Shown: in pieces, positions 1-11,055 of the stretch
Layout of the letters: each line of letters starts with the position of its first letter
Numbering within the stretch: position 1 is the first letter of the stretch
NCBI RefSeq assembly: GCF_030704535.1
Contig: NC_081808.1
Coordinates: 21,145,501-21,209,500 of the forward strand
Direction: 5' to 3'
From: Vitis vinifera
Lineage: Eukaryota; Streptophyta; Magnoliopsida; Vitales; Vitaceae
DNA length: 64,000 bases
The notes under the pieces: model-generated
Told to the model about the DNA's origin: nothing
Databases searched by the model: none
Seen by the model: the letters and a program-made list of their open reading frames with translations, nothing else
Position numbers and translations under genes: made by a program

Positions 1-475
1 ATTCTTTATATAACACATGCACATGTTACATGTTACAACATTTAATGTCGGTTACGTCAGTTGATGAAATTCGAAACAGCCACCACTAATCCACGGCATC
101 AGAATGGACTTCCAACATTTTCTATTTTGGTGTTAAACCAACCATGTATCTAATTAACCTAATGGGTCGCTCAGCCAATACATCTCACAAGGCAGCACTT
201 GGCCACTCGGGCCCACAGTGGAAGAACAGGTTCTCCCATGCCGACGATCCAACTTTATTATGTGGAGGCAAATAAATAAATAATTTGAAGAAAAAAAAAA
301 AAAAAGCGGGGTTGGTTTGCTAACATGAAAAGCAGACTCTTCATTTCCCCTAACATTGCAGAATACACAGAGATGTTCATCATTCTGCCCAATTACAAAA
401 CAAAACACACACTTCACGTATTTACATAAAAGTTAAAACCAATAAAAGAGCTCCTTATTTATTGGTCTCTCATGT
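1..475. other. 3' flank of the histone H1 gene, no other gene
   Basis: No conserved coding region is seen here; the one open frame on the minus strand (about 154-417) has no recognisable domain and low-complexity composition. The right part should hold the 3' UTR of the H1 gene. An AATAAA-type signal on the minus strand at 458-463 lies only about 13 bases after the H1 stop, so the real poly(A) site may be a later one, for instance in the AATAAATAAATAA tract near 265-285. Confidence 0.4.
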
Positions 476-1183
476 TCAGGTTGTGACCTTCTTAGCCTTC
501 TTAGCAGAAGATCTAATGGACCTGGGTTGCTTCACCTTTGATGGCACGGTTTTCCTAGCCTTGTTGGCCGCAACTTTCTTTGGAGTCTCTGATTTCTTCA
601 CCGACTTTTTCTTAGGATCAGAGGTGGCCTTCGCTCTCTTCGCTCCATCGGACTTTGCCGTTCCTTTTCTTACTCCGGAAAGCTTGTAGGAAGCCTTGAT
701 CTTGATGAGATTTCCCTTCGCTACGGAGTTCTTCAACTGAAGACTCAGGATTTTCCTAAAATTCGCCGGGAGGACTGCCTTGTGCTTCTCTTCCATGTGC
801 TTGGCAATAGCGTACGGACTGGAGCCACTTTTCTCGTCCAGAGCCAAAAGAGCCTCCTTGATCATCTGTATAAATGATCACAAAAACATAATAAAATCTT
901 ATTGTCAAAGAAAAGCTGTTAAGTAGAAAACTTTCCAGAATTGAAACAGAGGTTAAGAAACCTAAAATCAACGAACATATAAACAAATAAAGATTCCGGA
1001 AGGGTTGAATTGTTAACAAACCTGGAAGTAAGGAGGATGAGAAGAAGCTCTGGCCTGTTTGGGCTTCTTCTCCTTACGAGCCTTTGGCTTCTTCTCCGGG
1101 GCTGGCATCTCCAGAGCTACCGCCTGCTCCGTCACAACCACTTCCTGCTCCGGTTGCTCGACAGCGACACCTTCGGTGGACAT
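476..1183 (-). CDS. Linker histone H1, small stress-inducible type (H1.3/H1-S-like)
   Basis: Two exons, 1022-1183 and 476-865, are joined across a 156-bp intron with a CAG/GTTTG donor and a TACAG acceptor, giving 183 residues. Start is the ATG at 1183, because upstream in-frame codons include no ATG. Residues 48-115 form the globular H15 winged-helix domain, beginning HPPYFQMIKEALLAL and including GSSPYAIAKHMEEKH and LQLKNSVAKGNLIKIKASYKL. A short acidic-then-lysine-rich N-tail and a Lys/Ala/Pro C-tail of about 70 residues complete the protein. H1 binds linker DNA at the nucleosome dyad and compacts chromatin. The short C-tail and the domain sequence fit the plant H1.3/H1-S subtype, which in Arabidopsis and tomato is induced by drought, ABA or low light; that induction is family knowledge, not visible here. 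The intron inside the globular domain is also typical of plant H1 genes. Confidence 0.95.
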
Positions 1184-1255
1184 CACGAACACCACAATAA
1201 ACTAAACAACAGCTGGTACAGAATTGGCTGAAAACCATTTGACGGGACCTTCCCG

Positions 1256-1265
1256 TATTTATAGG
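1256..1265 (-). promoter_or_regulatory. TATA box of the histone H1 gene
   Basis: The minus strand reads CCTATAAATA here, a near-perfect plant TATA box, about 73-80 bases upstream of the H1 ATG. This spacing leaves room for a 5' UTR of roughly 40-50 bases. No other start-site signal competes in the flank. Confidence 0.7.
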
Positions 1266-1837
1266 CAAGGCTGTGGTTCGGTGATGAGACCTGGAGTGAT
1301 CCCGGATTGGTCAGTCCGAGAGACCACGGATCGCTATCTTTTCTAACGAAAGATCTGGACGGTACAAGTGGGGAAGTATCTAGACGTTGTTTAAATAACT
1401 CGTAGTGGGTAAATGAGAAAAAATCTATGTGCGTCCTTATCCGAATGGCTTGAACTATGGTTTTTGTATTTTCTCTCATGGCGTGGGAGCTTGTGTTTTC
1501 TTGCTGGTTTTACGCCTCATTTTCAATGGATTTTGTTTGGTTTTGTTCTTGATATCTAGTGGGATTGAAGTTAAGAAACAGCAGATTCTAATGCGGTTTC
1601 AATGGGTTTAAAATGGTTAATATATGGTTCATATCAAGGCATGGAAGAACAACAGTGTTTTTTAAATGTATTTTCCCATCTCATTTTCGTTTATTTATTT
1701 GTATATATATATTTTTTGGATTGATTGGGAGTGTGAGGTTCTATCTCTCCAATGAAATTGTGATAGTGTTTTCTATGTTTAATTAGGAATTGAAAATACT
1801 TTTGTTATGAAAAACACCCATTTATCATGATACAATA

Positions 1838-1841
<4 letters not shown>

Positions 1842-1912
<71 letters not shown>
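1842..1912. repeat. (TA)n microsatellite
   Basis: About 35 uninterrupted TA units. Tracts of this length are usually polymorphic in plants. Confidence 0.95.
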
Positions 1913-1916
<4 letters not shown>

Positions 1917-2196
1917 TGAGTGCTTTTGAAAATAATTTTAAAAAACGTTTCTTATATTTCTTATATTTAAATAATAAAAAATTAAAAACATTTTTTGAAA
2001 TCATTGTCTAACGGGCTCTTAGCCCTTTTTTAAACTCATCTACGCCACTTAGACAACTTTGAATAGATTGTCTAAACATGATTAGTGGAGCATAAGATAG
2101 AATGGGTATGAACAAAGATATTACAAATTTTATAAAAACTTACACATGTTTATAATGAGTTTATTGAAAAAAAAAAGTAAATTTTTTTTTACAAAA

Positions 2197-2890
2197 GCAT
2201 ATTTTATAAATAAAATTTCATGAATAAAAGCATCAAAATTTTAAGCAATGTCTAAAAATAGATAAAGATTTTTTATTTGTATTTTTTTTTTTTTTATCTT
2301 CATGTCTGAAAGAAAAACTGTTATATAAGTGCTAGTTTACCTGCATTTTCGTTTTTAAAAATAAAAACAATGATTATTTTTATATAAAATATAATAATTT
2401 TTACATAAAAAAAATAGAGATTTATCTTATATTCTTAAAAATTATTTTAATAATTTTTTAAATGTAAGAAAATAATTTTATTAATATTTAAATTTTAAAA
2501 TTTTTATAACGTTAATTTTTTATATAAATTATTATTTTTATTGTAAAATGCATATTTTATAAATAAATTTTCATGAATAAAAGCATCAAAATTTTAAGAA
2601 ATGTCTAAAAAAAGATAAAGATTTTTTTTTTAATTTTTTATCTTCATGTCTGAAAGAAAAACTGTTATATAAGTGCTAGTTTACATGCATTTTCGTTTTT
2701 AAAAATAAAAACAATGATTATTTTTATATAAAATATAATAACTTTTACATAAAAAATAGAGATTTATCTTATATTCTTAAAAATTATTTTAATAATTTTT
2801 TAAATGTAAGAAAATAATTTTATTAATATTTAAATTTTAAAATTTTTATAACATTAATTTTTTATATAAATTATTATTTTTATTTTAAAA
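2197..2890. repeat. Two-unit tandem duplication, period 353 bp
   Basis: The segment starting GCATATTTTATAAATAAA at 2197 recurs at 2550, and similarity runs through both units to about 2890, including the marker CTTCATGTCTGAAAGAAAAA in each. Differences are a few substitutions and homopolymer length changes, so the duplication is fairly young. No coding content is seen. Confidence 0.9.
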
Positions 2891-3522
2891 AACAAGAAAA
2901 ATAAGTGCACCCAGTCGACACCTAAATCGTTTACTGCATGGAATTTATGGGAAAAAAAATTCAGTGGTGGGCCCAAAATCAGGTGGCCTCCACGCGTATC
3001 CACCAAACTGGAACCTTGATTTCAAGTCAAAGCAAAGCACTTGGAATCAGCTCAGCAGAAATTATAGGTGGCAAATTGCGCCGTTAGGGCATTGTGATTC
3101 AAAGTAGCCTGTGGCAAAAAGGAGACAGGTGAAGGAAGGCGGTTCCCATTGGGTGAAATATCTTTAAGAAAAATTAATGTGGGTCCATGCAAAGGACTAA
3201 AATGAAATCAATTTGATTAGTAGGGCCCCATAAGTTAATAATGATAATGATCCGGCTAATGGTTAAGAGGGTGGTTACGATGACTAAAAATAAAGCGGGG
3301 GTAAATTTTAAAATTAAATTGAATTGTCAACAAGGGTAAATGCCAATTGCCAAGTAATGGTTAATTAAAAAATTCCAACCTATGTTTCTATTTTCGAAGT
3401 TAAAATTAATGAACTAGGCGGAGAGGTAACGTCTAGTCATTCATCGACTTTGGGAAAGGAACTTGATGAATAGTTAGTCATCAATTTAACATCAATCATC
3501 TTATATTAGTTGAATAGACTAA

Positions 3523-3804
3523 GATGGTGTTTGCTTTTCTGGCTTTTTGCTGAAAACAATTTGTTTTTAGAATTTAAGTTGTTTGTTTTTCTATTTTTTC
3601 ATGACTTATTATAAACTTTTTACTAAATAGAAATAGCCAAATATTTTGACTTTTTCTAAATAGAAAAAATAACATATTAATTTTTCTTTACTTTTTAATA
3701 CTTAATAGAAACAAAATACTATAAAAACAAACAAACAACCTGATATATAACAATATTAAGCATTAAGGTTCTATTTAGAATTAAGTAAAAAAACAAATAC
3801 CACC
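3523..3804. mobile_element. Tourist-like MITE, first of two in tandem
   Basis: A 282-bp non-coding element flanked by TAA at 3520-3522 and 3805-3807. It starts GATGGTGTTTGCTTTT and ends AACAAATACCACC, giving imperfect terminal inverted repeats of about 15 bp. A TAA target duplication with such ends fits the PIF/Harbinger (Tourist) class. The paralogous copy B has a single TAA at 4491-4493 with no insert, which proves the boundaries. Confidence 0.85.
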
Positions 3805-3807
3805 TAA

Positions 3808-4085
3808 GATGATATTTGTTTTTTTGGCTTTTTACCGAAAATAATTTCTTTTCAGAATTTAGGTTGTTTGTTTTTCTACTTTTTCATGACTTATTATAAA
3901 CTTTTTATTTAATCGAAAAAACCAAAATATGTAATTTTTTCTAAATAGAAAAAATAACATATTAGTTTTTCTTTACTTTTTAATACTTAATATAAATAAA
4001 ATACTACTAAAACAAACAACCTAATATTTAATATTATTAAGCATTAAAGTTCTATTTAGAATTAAGTAAAAAAACAAACACCACC
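3808..4085. mobile_element. Tourist-like MITE, second of two in tandem
   Basis: A 278-bp element closely similar to the preceding MITE and in the same orientation, sharing the TAA at 3805-3807 with it and closed by TAA at 4086-4088. The left end GATGATATTTGTTTTTTT pairs with the inverse of the right end AAAAAAACAAACACCACC. No open frame, so it would depend on a transposase elsewhere. Confidence 0.85.
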
Positions 4086-4351
4086 TAACACTTTCTTGAT
4101 ATCCACCTTATACTTCAATGGAAAGTAACCAATAGACTAGCAAACATGTTATACTCTCTCTAGCTGTAAGATATGGGTTGATTAATAACACAATGCTTGA
4201 CTCCAAAAGCTATTGTGAAGCTTCACATTGAGAGACTACAGTCGTAAGAGTAGTATCCAACAAATAGCATCGGGGTGTCCACCCTTAGGGGAGTTGTCTT
4301 GTGTAATGTAACAGTAAGTCATGGTTATATCAATAGAGGCATATCCCAAAG

Positions 4352-4645
4352 TATGTTTCTATTTTCTAAGTTAAAATTAATGAACTAGGTGGAGAGGTAA
4401 CATTTTGTCATTAATCAACTTTGGGAAAGGAATTTGATGAATATTTAGTCATCAATTTAGTATCAATCATGCGACATTAGTCCAATAGACTAACACTATT
4501 GTAGTGTCCACCTCATACTTCAATGGAAAGTAACCATTTGACTAGCAAACATGCCATACTCCCTCTAGCTATAAGGTATTGATCAATAACACAATGCTTG
4601 GCTCCAAAAGGTACTGTGAAGCTTCACAGTGAGGAGACTATAGTT
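4352..4645. repeat. Copy B of the intergenic duplication, left part
   Basis: Second copy of the duplicated segment, without the MITEs. It is cut at 4630-4645 by the LINE insertion and continues on the far side of the LINE from about 10877 to 11050. Confidence 0.85.
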
Positions 4646-4772
4646 TTTTTTTTATAGGCAAAAGCACAAAGATATATTAGAGAAAGGGAGCTTGAAAGGC
4701 AACCCAGAGCATACAGGGAGTATACAAGAGACACCTAAAACAAGCAATAAAAACACAAGCACTCACCGGCTC

Positions 4773-7700
4773 TCAACAAGAACCCAACCAATCCACAAAG
4801 TTAAACAAAGATAAAGGGCCTACAACTATAGAAGAATTAGCCCAGGATAAGAGATTACAAACAAATGAGTTTTTCAATCTTTGAGTCGATAAAGCCTCGT
4901 TATCGAAGACTATCCTATTTCTTTCCTTCCAAATTGTCCAAAATAAACAGAGAGGAGCTGTCCGCCAAACCTTTCTATGATTCTTGTCCTCAAAAGAGAC
5001 ATACCAACTTAATAGAGTGTCTCTCACCGAAAACGGCAACACCCAATTGACCCCAAACAGAGAAAACATGAGATCCCATAGAATCTTCGTCTTAGAACAA
5101 TGAACAAGGATATGATTTATCGTTTCCTCTTCAACGCAACACAAGCAACATCTATTGGCTAGAATCCAGCCCCTCCTCTTAAGCTGATCTTGAGTAAGGA
5201 CTTTCTCCTAAGAAGCTTCCCAAGCAAAAAAACTCACCTTTGAAGGAACATACGGACTCCAAATGATATTACCCAGAAACGGACTGCACAGCTATGATCA
5301 AGAGACTTGTAGAGAGATTTTACAGTGAAAATCTCATTTTTCGTCCCTCTCCACAACATCCTATCCTCCCCATCAGCATCTAACTTCTTCCCTTGAATGG
5401 ACGATAGGAGTCTCTCCACCTCCTCCACCTCCCAATCGTTGAAAGGTCTAAGGAAAAGTGGAGTCCACCCTCCCACTTCCCCCATTGGGTCCCAATAGTC
5501 CGCAACCCACGCATCTTTAGACCCCGCTAAATCAAACAAGGAGGAAAAAGCCTCACAAAGGGGGGTGTTCCCGCACCAAATGTCTTTCCAAAATCTCACC
5601 CTTTTACCATCCCCCACCGAGAAAGATACATTATTGAGCAGTAGCAAACCTTCCTTGCTGATTTCCTTCCAAAGCCCAACCCCATGGCCTTCCCTAGCCC
5701 CGCAAGTGCTCCACCCTCCTCTTTCAACCTCATACTTCGAACTAATAATAAGCTTCCAATATAAGTCTCTTTCAACCGCATAACGCCAACTCCATTTGCA
5801 CAAGAGGGCTCTATTAAGAATGGAGAGATTTCTAATCCCCAATCCACCCATCTTTTTGTGAGTACAGACAATAGCCCACTTAACAAGATGAGGCCTCTTC
5901 TTCAACGCTCCCCCTCCCCAAAGAAAGTCCCTTTGAATTTTCTCAAGTCTTAATTTAACCACTCTTGGCATGCGCAATAATGACATAAGATAAGTTGGCA
6001 TGCTCGCCAAAGTACTCCGGATGAGAGTGATTCTTCCTCCCTTAGAAATGAATTGCCTCTTCCACAAGGCAAGTTTCTTCCTCATCCGCTCTTCCACTCC
6101 GTCCCAAACCTTCACAGACTTATGCGAAGCTCCCAAAGGGAGCCCCAAATAGGTGGAAGGGAGAGATCCCACTTTGCAGCCAAGCTCAGCTGCCAGTAAC
6201 TCAGCATTCTCCACTCTACCCACCGGCAAAATCTCACTTTTGTTCAAATTAATGCGCAGTCCTGAAGTGGCTTCAAACCACATTAATAACCAACTTAGAA
6301 AAGCCAATTGCTCTTGAGAGTCATCACAGAAGACCAAAGTATCATCGGCAAACAGCAGGTGCGTAACTTGGATCTCGATACCTTCCCTTCCCCCTATCCT
6401 GCAGCCTGAAAGAAAGCCCCCTCTCACTGCTCTGTTAATGAGACTACTTAAGGCCTCCATTCCTAAGACGAAAAAATAAGGAGAGAGTGGGTCTCCTTGC
6501 CTTAACCCCCTGGAGCTCCGGAAAAAACCGGTAGGAGAACCATTGACCAAAACCGAAAACGAGGCAGTGGATATGCACCATCTGATCCACCCAATCCATT
6601 TCTTCCCAAAACCCATACTTTGCATCACTGATAGCAGAAAATCCCAATTAATCCGATCATAGGCCTTCTCTAAATCCAATTTACACAAGACCCCACTTTC
6701 CTTTCTTTTCAGCACGGAGTCTATGACCTCATTAGCAACTAATGCAGCATCAAGGATTTGCCTACCTTCAACAAAGGCATTTTGGGTTGAGGACACCACT
6801 TTTCCTACTACCTTTTTCAATCTATTGGCTAAGACCTTAGCAAGTAGCTTGTAGAGACCCCCCACCAAACTGATGGGTCTGAAATCACTCAAGTCTTCAG
6901 CCCCACACTTCTTTGGGATTAAAACTAAGAAGGTGGTGTTCAGGCTTCTTACGAATTTTCCCCTCTCATAAAAATCCTTGAAGAAACCCAAGACCTCATC
7001 TTTGACAAAATCCCAACAAAATTGCCAAAATGCAAGGGAGAACCCGTCCGGACCAGGGGCCTTGTCCCCATTCAGATCTGATAGGGCCAAGAACACCTCA
7101 TCCCCAGAAAAACTCTCCACCAGCCTGGCTGCCTCTTCATCCCCAATTCTGTCAAACTCAATATTGTTGCAGCAAGGGCGCCATCCTCCAGGTTCTGATA
7201 AAAGGTCCTTAAAGGCCCTCACCACTCCCCTTTGAATGTCATGATCATCTGAAAGCCAGGTGCCATTGACTTTAATTTTTTTCAAACAGTTCCTCCTTCG
7301 GTTCGAATTTGCCATCTTGTGGAAAAATCCCGTGTTCTTATCGCCTTCCTTCAGCCAAATTTCTCTCGATTTTTGTCTCCATGAAGTCTCCTCCATTAGA
7401 GCCCATTTCTTAAATTCCTCCCTAGCCTCCTTTCTCGCCTCTAGCTCCTGCTCATTTAAAGCTCTAAGTTGCTCCTGATTATCCCAATAGGATACTTTAT
7501 CCAGAGCCAACCCTTTATTCACCCCCACTTTGCCAAAGACTTCCGAGTTCCATTCCTTCAGCTTAATTTTCAAGGCCTTCAATTTTTCTGTCAAGATGAA
7601 ACTGTAGGACCCACTATAATTAAATCCTTGCCACCAGCCCTTTAACAGCTCCTTAAACCCCTCCTCCTTCAACCACATATTCTCGAACCGAAATGGGATT

Positions 7701-8422
7701 GGACCTCTCCTCATCCCACCCCCATCTAACAGGATTGGGAAGTGATCGGATACCGGTCTTGGGAGAGAACACTGAATCGCCCCACTGAAATGATTCTCTC
7801 AATCCTCCGAAATCAGAAAACGGTCCAGTCTGGACCTTGAAAGACCATTCAGCCCTCCACTCCACGTGAATAACCCCCCATGGAGAGGCAAATCTTTTAA
7901 AGTCAACTCCTCAATCACCTCTGAAAATCTTCTCATAGAACCAGTCAGTCTTTCTTCTCTACTACGCTCACTAGGAAATCTGACCACGTTAAAGTCCCCG
8001 CCAATACACCAAGGGTCAGACCACAGCCCTCGAATGGCTCCTAGCTCTTCCCAAAACAACTCTCTATGCCATTTCATAGTGGGTCCATAAACTCCCGTGA
8101 AGGTCCACAAGAAGCCATCTTCACAATTTTTAAAGCAACAAGAGACTGAGAAAAGACCCACCTCCATGCCCATTAACTCCAGAACCCTGTTATCCCAAAA
8201 CACTACAACCCCACCGGCTGCCCCCCTTGCACTCATAGCACCCCAATCTAAGAATCTTCCCACTCCAAGACTATGAACAATCCCTCTGGACATATCTTGA
8301 ATTTTGGTCTCCTGTAGACACACCAAATCCGCTCTTTGGGACCTGATCAAAGCCTTAATAACTTTCCTTTTATCCCTATCATTGGCCCCTTTTATATTCC
8401 AAGATATAATCTTTATCTTCAT
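4773..8422 (-). pseudogene. LINE ORF2: AP endonuclease, reverse transcriptase and zf-RVT, disabled
   Basis: ORF2 starts at the ATG at 8422. The N-terminal endonuclease shows IISWNIKG, CLQETK, GGDFN and SRLDRF. An in-frame TGA at 7799-7801 then cuts it just before the SDHFPI motif. Reading on in the same frame to 5234 gives the reverse transcriptase with FRPISLVGGLYK, LDLEKAYDRINWDF, GLRQGDPLSPYFF and the active-site FADDTLVF. A frameshift at about 5275-5295 and a TAG at 5208-5210 follow. The C-terminal zf-RVT region (4773-5144) has CCVEEETINHILVHC and WTIWKERNRIVF. In living L1 elements this protein nicks target DNA and primes reverse transcription. Two nonsense codons plus one frameshift make this copy non-autonomous. 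Confidence 0.92.
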
Positions 8423-10812
8423 CTAAGGTTCGAGATTCTGCCCCCTCCATCTCTGACCATAGATTTCTCCTTCCTCGCCCCTTTGTAATTGATGGACCAC
8501 TCTAATTTCTTCAATTCACGATCAAACTTAGTGGACCCCGAAATGTCTTTCTTAATATTCTGTTCCCTTCTTCTCTTGTTCCTTAGAAGCAAGTTCAAAA
8601 TTTCTCCTTCAAATCCTTCCATCAAAAAGCCCAGGAACTTGCTAAATCTCACCAGGCAACTATCATCCCATCGACATCCTCTTCCTTCCAGGTCTTGTAA
8701 TAATAACTCGAACTCATCCCCCCTTCCTTCACCACCCGAGGATCTCTCCCCCTCAGGGCCTATCTCCCCATTGCTGCCATCTGCCAGAATAATGCTAAGA
8801 GGGAGCTGCTCTTCTCCCTCAATCTCATAAACCAAGCCCGACGAGACCCCCTCATTCGTCCTCGCCCGATCGATCCCAGAAAAAATAGAAGAAGGAGAAG
8901 TTTCCCGACCCCCCACAGAAGGCGAAGTTAATCCGACATACCTGGAAGCTTCATCCCGCAGCGCTTCATCAGTCAACGACCCACTTTTCGGCACAGCAAA
9001 GGCTTCCGACCGCGACGCAACTCTCAAATTGTCGACGATAGGGTCCTCCACTATAAAAGCTTGACTCTCCGAGCTAAATATCTGAGCCATAGGGCGAGAG
9101 GCCGAAGGTGCTTCCCCACGGACAAAAAAGTCAGCATCTCCTGAGCCTTTCTCCACGCCTGGCGATTATGCCCTAACTCGAGGACTCGAGATTCCTTCAC
9201 CATTTAAATCTCCTCCTTCCGCTGCAACAGGCCTTACAGGCCCAAAACCCTCTCCTTTCTCCCCGTAAGTGACATTGGGCCTTAAGACACAGCCTAATTC
9301 CTCCTGGGTTTCTTTAAAAGGCCCCTGCCTTAACCCACTTAAATGAGAAAGGCCCAGAGACACCCCATGGGCTAGCCCTTTTGGCCCGATGCTTGGCCCA
9401 AGAGCTGGACTTTCCAGCTTATTCAAAAAGAACCCGTCTCCCTCACTAACCCGTCCATCAGCTGACCCTACTCTACCCTCCACTGCATCCCCTGCCTCAT
9501 AGAACACAGCGGGACAGAGGGTAGAGACGCCTCCACAGGCTGACACGGCACTCACTACCTGCTGCATCCTCAACTGCTCCACCTTCTCCCTTTGACTTCC
9601 ACGGCTGAGATCACGAACAGTTCCACTAGCCTCTTCTCCTTCCCTTGAGCTACCTTCCCCGCTGGAACATCCCGCCGGCACCACCTGCGTGAACCAGGGG
9701 GAAGACTCCCACCAAAGTTGAAGGGAATAACAACTCGACCCCACAACAATATGGGCAGTGCTGGGCATCTCCCTGTCCACGCACCTCACCAATAACCGAG
9801 CCCATTGCATCTCATGCAAAGATGATTTATCCGCAGCTATGAATCCTCCACATTCATCTCCAATTCTTTTAAACACCACCGAGCTTCTTAAATGCAAGGG
9901 GAGTCCAATCACCCTTACCCAAACTTCTTTTGCCATGGGCTCCTTGCGAAGACACCCCACCTCAGGGTTCCATCTCTCCAAGACTAAAACATTCTCCTTG
10001 AAGATTCTCAGTCCTCTGGCTAAAACACGCTCAGCCTCGTCTGGTAACTCGAAGTCAAATAGCAATAATCCTCTGCCTAACGTGGCCACCCACATATTCC
10101 CCTTCAAAGCCCAATGCTTCGATGCCCAACTTCTAACGTACTCCATCTCAGGGCAAGGAGCTGAACTAGGTCCCCACCAGCCTACCAGACACTGACTCAT
10201 TTGTTCTATTTTTCCACGCACTTCTCCTTCCCCCACCTCTAACCAAACTGACTGGCCTACCCTTCCCGGGCTTTTCCTTACAGCATCAGCATATGTTTTC
10301 AGCTCCACCCCTTTCTCCCTCCACTGGACCTTCGAGCCCCCTTTCGTCCTCAACAAGTCCTCTGACCCTTTAGGACCCTGCAAGCCACCTAAGGGGATCA
10401 CACCAAGATCTCTCAGCCTCTCAGCCAAGGAATTCCAACCAAAAGACTGACCCTTTCCCTCTGGGACAATAATGCTATACTTTTTTGAATCAATGTCGCG
10501 AACTGAGCAGAATATGAACCTGCCTACCCCATTCGAACGGCGCTCCAACCTATACTTTCTATTCCCCTCCTCCCAGCCAATAGCCCAAGCACTATTGTTA
10601 ACCTCTCTACAGCAAACTTTCACTCCATCTAGTAAGCATCTTAAGCTAGCCTCCCTGAATCTAATCCATGAAAAGACCCCTTTGCTCCTCTCCCAAATGC
10701 AACCTCTCAGCTTGCCTCCCACCTCTTCAATCAAGATTTCGAAAGATTTGGCCTCCACCACGAAGCAACTTCTTCCCCCCCCCCTTGAACCACCAGCTTC
10801 ACCCCTCCTCAT
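8419..10812 (-). pseudogene. LINE ORF1: gag-like RNA-binding protein (DUF4283 type), one internal stop
   Basis: The frame opens at the ATG at 10812 and runs to a TAA at 9166-9168, giving 548 residues, then continues in the same frame to a TGA at 8419-8421. The middle region (GLLLFDFELPDEAERVLARG, VWVRVIGLPLHL, GGFIAADKS, ARLLVRCVD) is the DUF4283 RNA-binding fold common in plant L1 ORF1 proteins, normally followed by a CCHC knuckle, which I do not see. The TAA may be a genuine lesion, since the frame stays open for about 248 codons beyond it. The stop and the ORF2 start overlap as ATGA at 8419-8422. ORF1 proteins coat LINE RNA. Confidence 0.85.
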
Positions 10813-10876
10813 CTAATTTAATTGAAGACACTTTTTAGGCATTCCTTTTTTTCACAATTAAGAAAAAGAACTCTCA

Positions 10877-11055
10877 TGAGGAGACTATAGTTGTATACTA
10901 CTCTTATGGTTACCTTGATGCTATTTGTTGTATACTACTCTTATGGTGAGGAGACTATAGTTGGGATACCATAAGAGTAGTATACAACAAATAGCATCAA
11001 GGTAACCACCCTTAGGGGAATTGTCTTGTGTAATATGGTTGGATCAATATTATAT
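10877..11055. repeat. LINE 5' junction: target duplication, inverted duplication and rest of copy B
   Basis: After the LINE 5' end the target sequence GAGGAGACTATAGTTG appears twice, at 10879 and 10948. Between them lies a 39-bp segment (10908-10946) that is the exact inverse of 10969-11007, with a 22-bp spacer, so the DNA can form a perfect hairpin. Copy A of the duplication has only the 10969-11007 orientation, so the 10908-10946 segment is extra. The remaining sequence to about 11055 matches the end of copy A. Confidence 0.85.

Larger units (their letters stand above)
1266..3380. other. AT-rich intergenic DNA upstream of H1
   Basis: No gene is recognised. The stretch holds the H1 promoter at its left end, a long TA microsatellite and a 353-bp tandem duplication (both listed separately). 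The remaining part, 2900-3380, is unique-looking AT-rich sequence without a coding frame. Confidence 0.5.
3381..4340. repeat. Copy A of a tandem intergenic duplication (interrupted by two MITEs)
   Basis: Sequence from TATGTTTCTATTTTCGAAG at 3381 is repeated from 4352 (copy B). The match breaks at 3520-3522 and resumes at 4086-4088, the gap being two MITEs. After the MITEs it continues through the CACCCTTAGGGGAGTTGTCT block near 4280. That block is also found in copy B, but only beyond the LINE, near 11007. The repeat family is not identified. Confidence 0.85.
4646..10876 (-). mobile_element. Nearly full-length L1-type LINE retrotransposon, about 6.2 kb
   Basis: The element lies on the minus strand. 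Its 3' poly(A) tail appears as a T run at 4644-4653 and its 5' end is near 10876. The target duplication TGAGGAGACTATAGTT is found at 4630-4645 and again at 10877-10892. It holds ORF1 (gag-like, DUF4283 type) and ORF2 (endonuclease, reverse transcriptase, zinc knuckle), each with few disabling changes. A 5' leader of about 60 bases precedes ORF1. The intact duplication and the small number of lesions suggest a fairly recent insertion; it cannot make full-length ORF2 protein now. Confidence 0.93.

Noticed and set aside
8489-8830. Plus-strand frames of 70-145 codons across 5.5-10.8 kb
   Set aside because: All are antisense to the LINE ORFs, with composition forced by the opposite strand and no domains.
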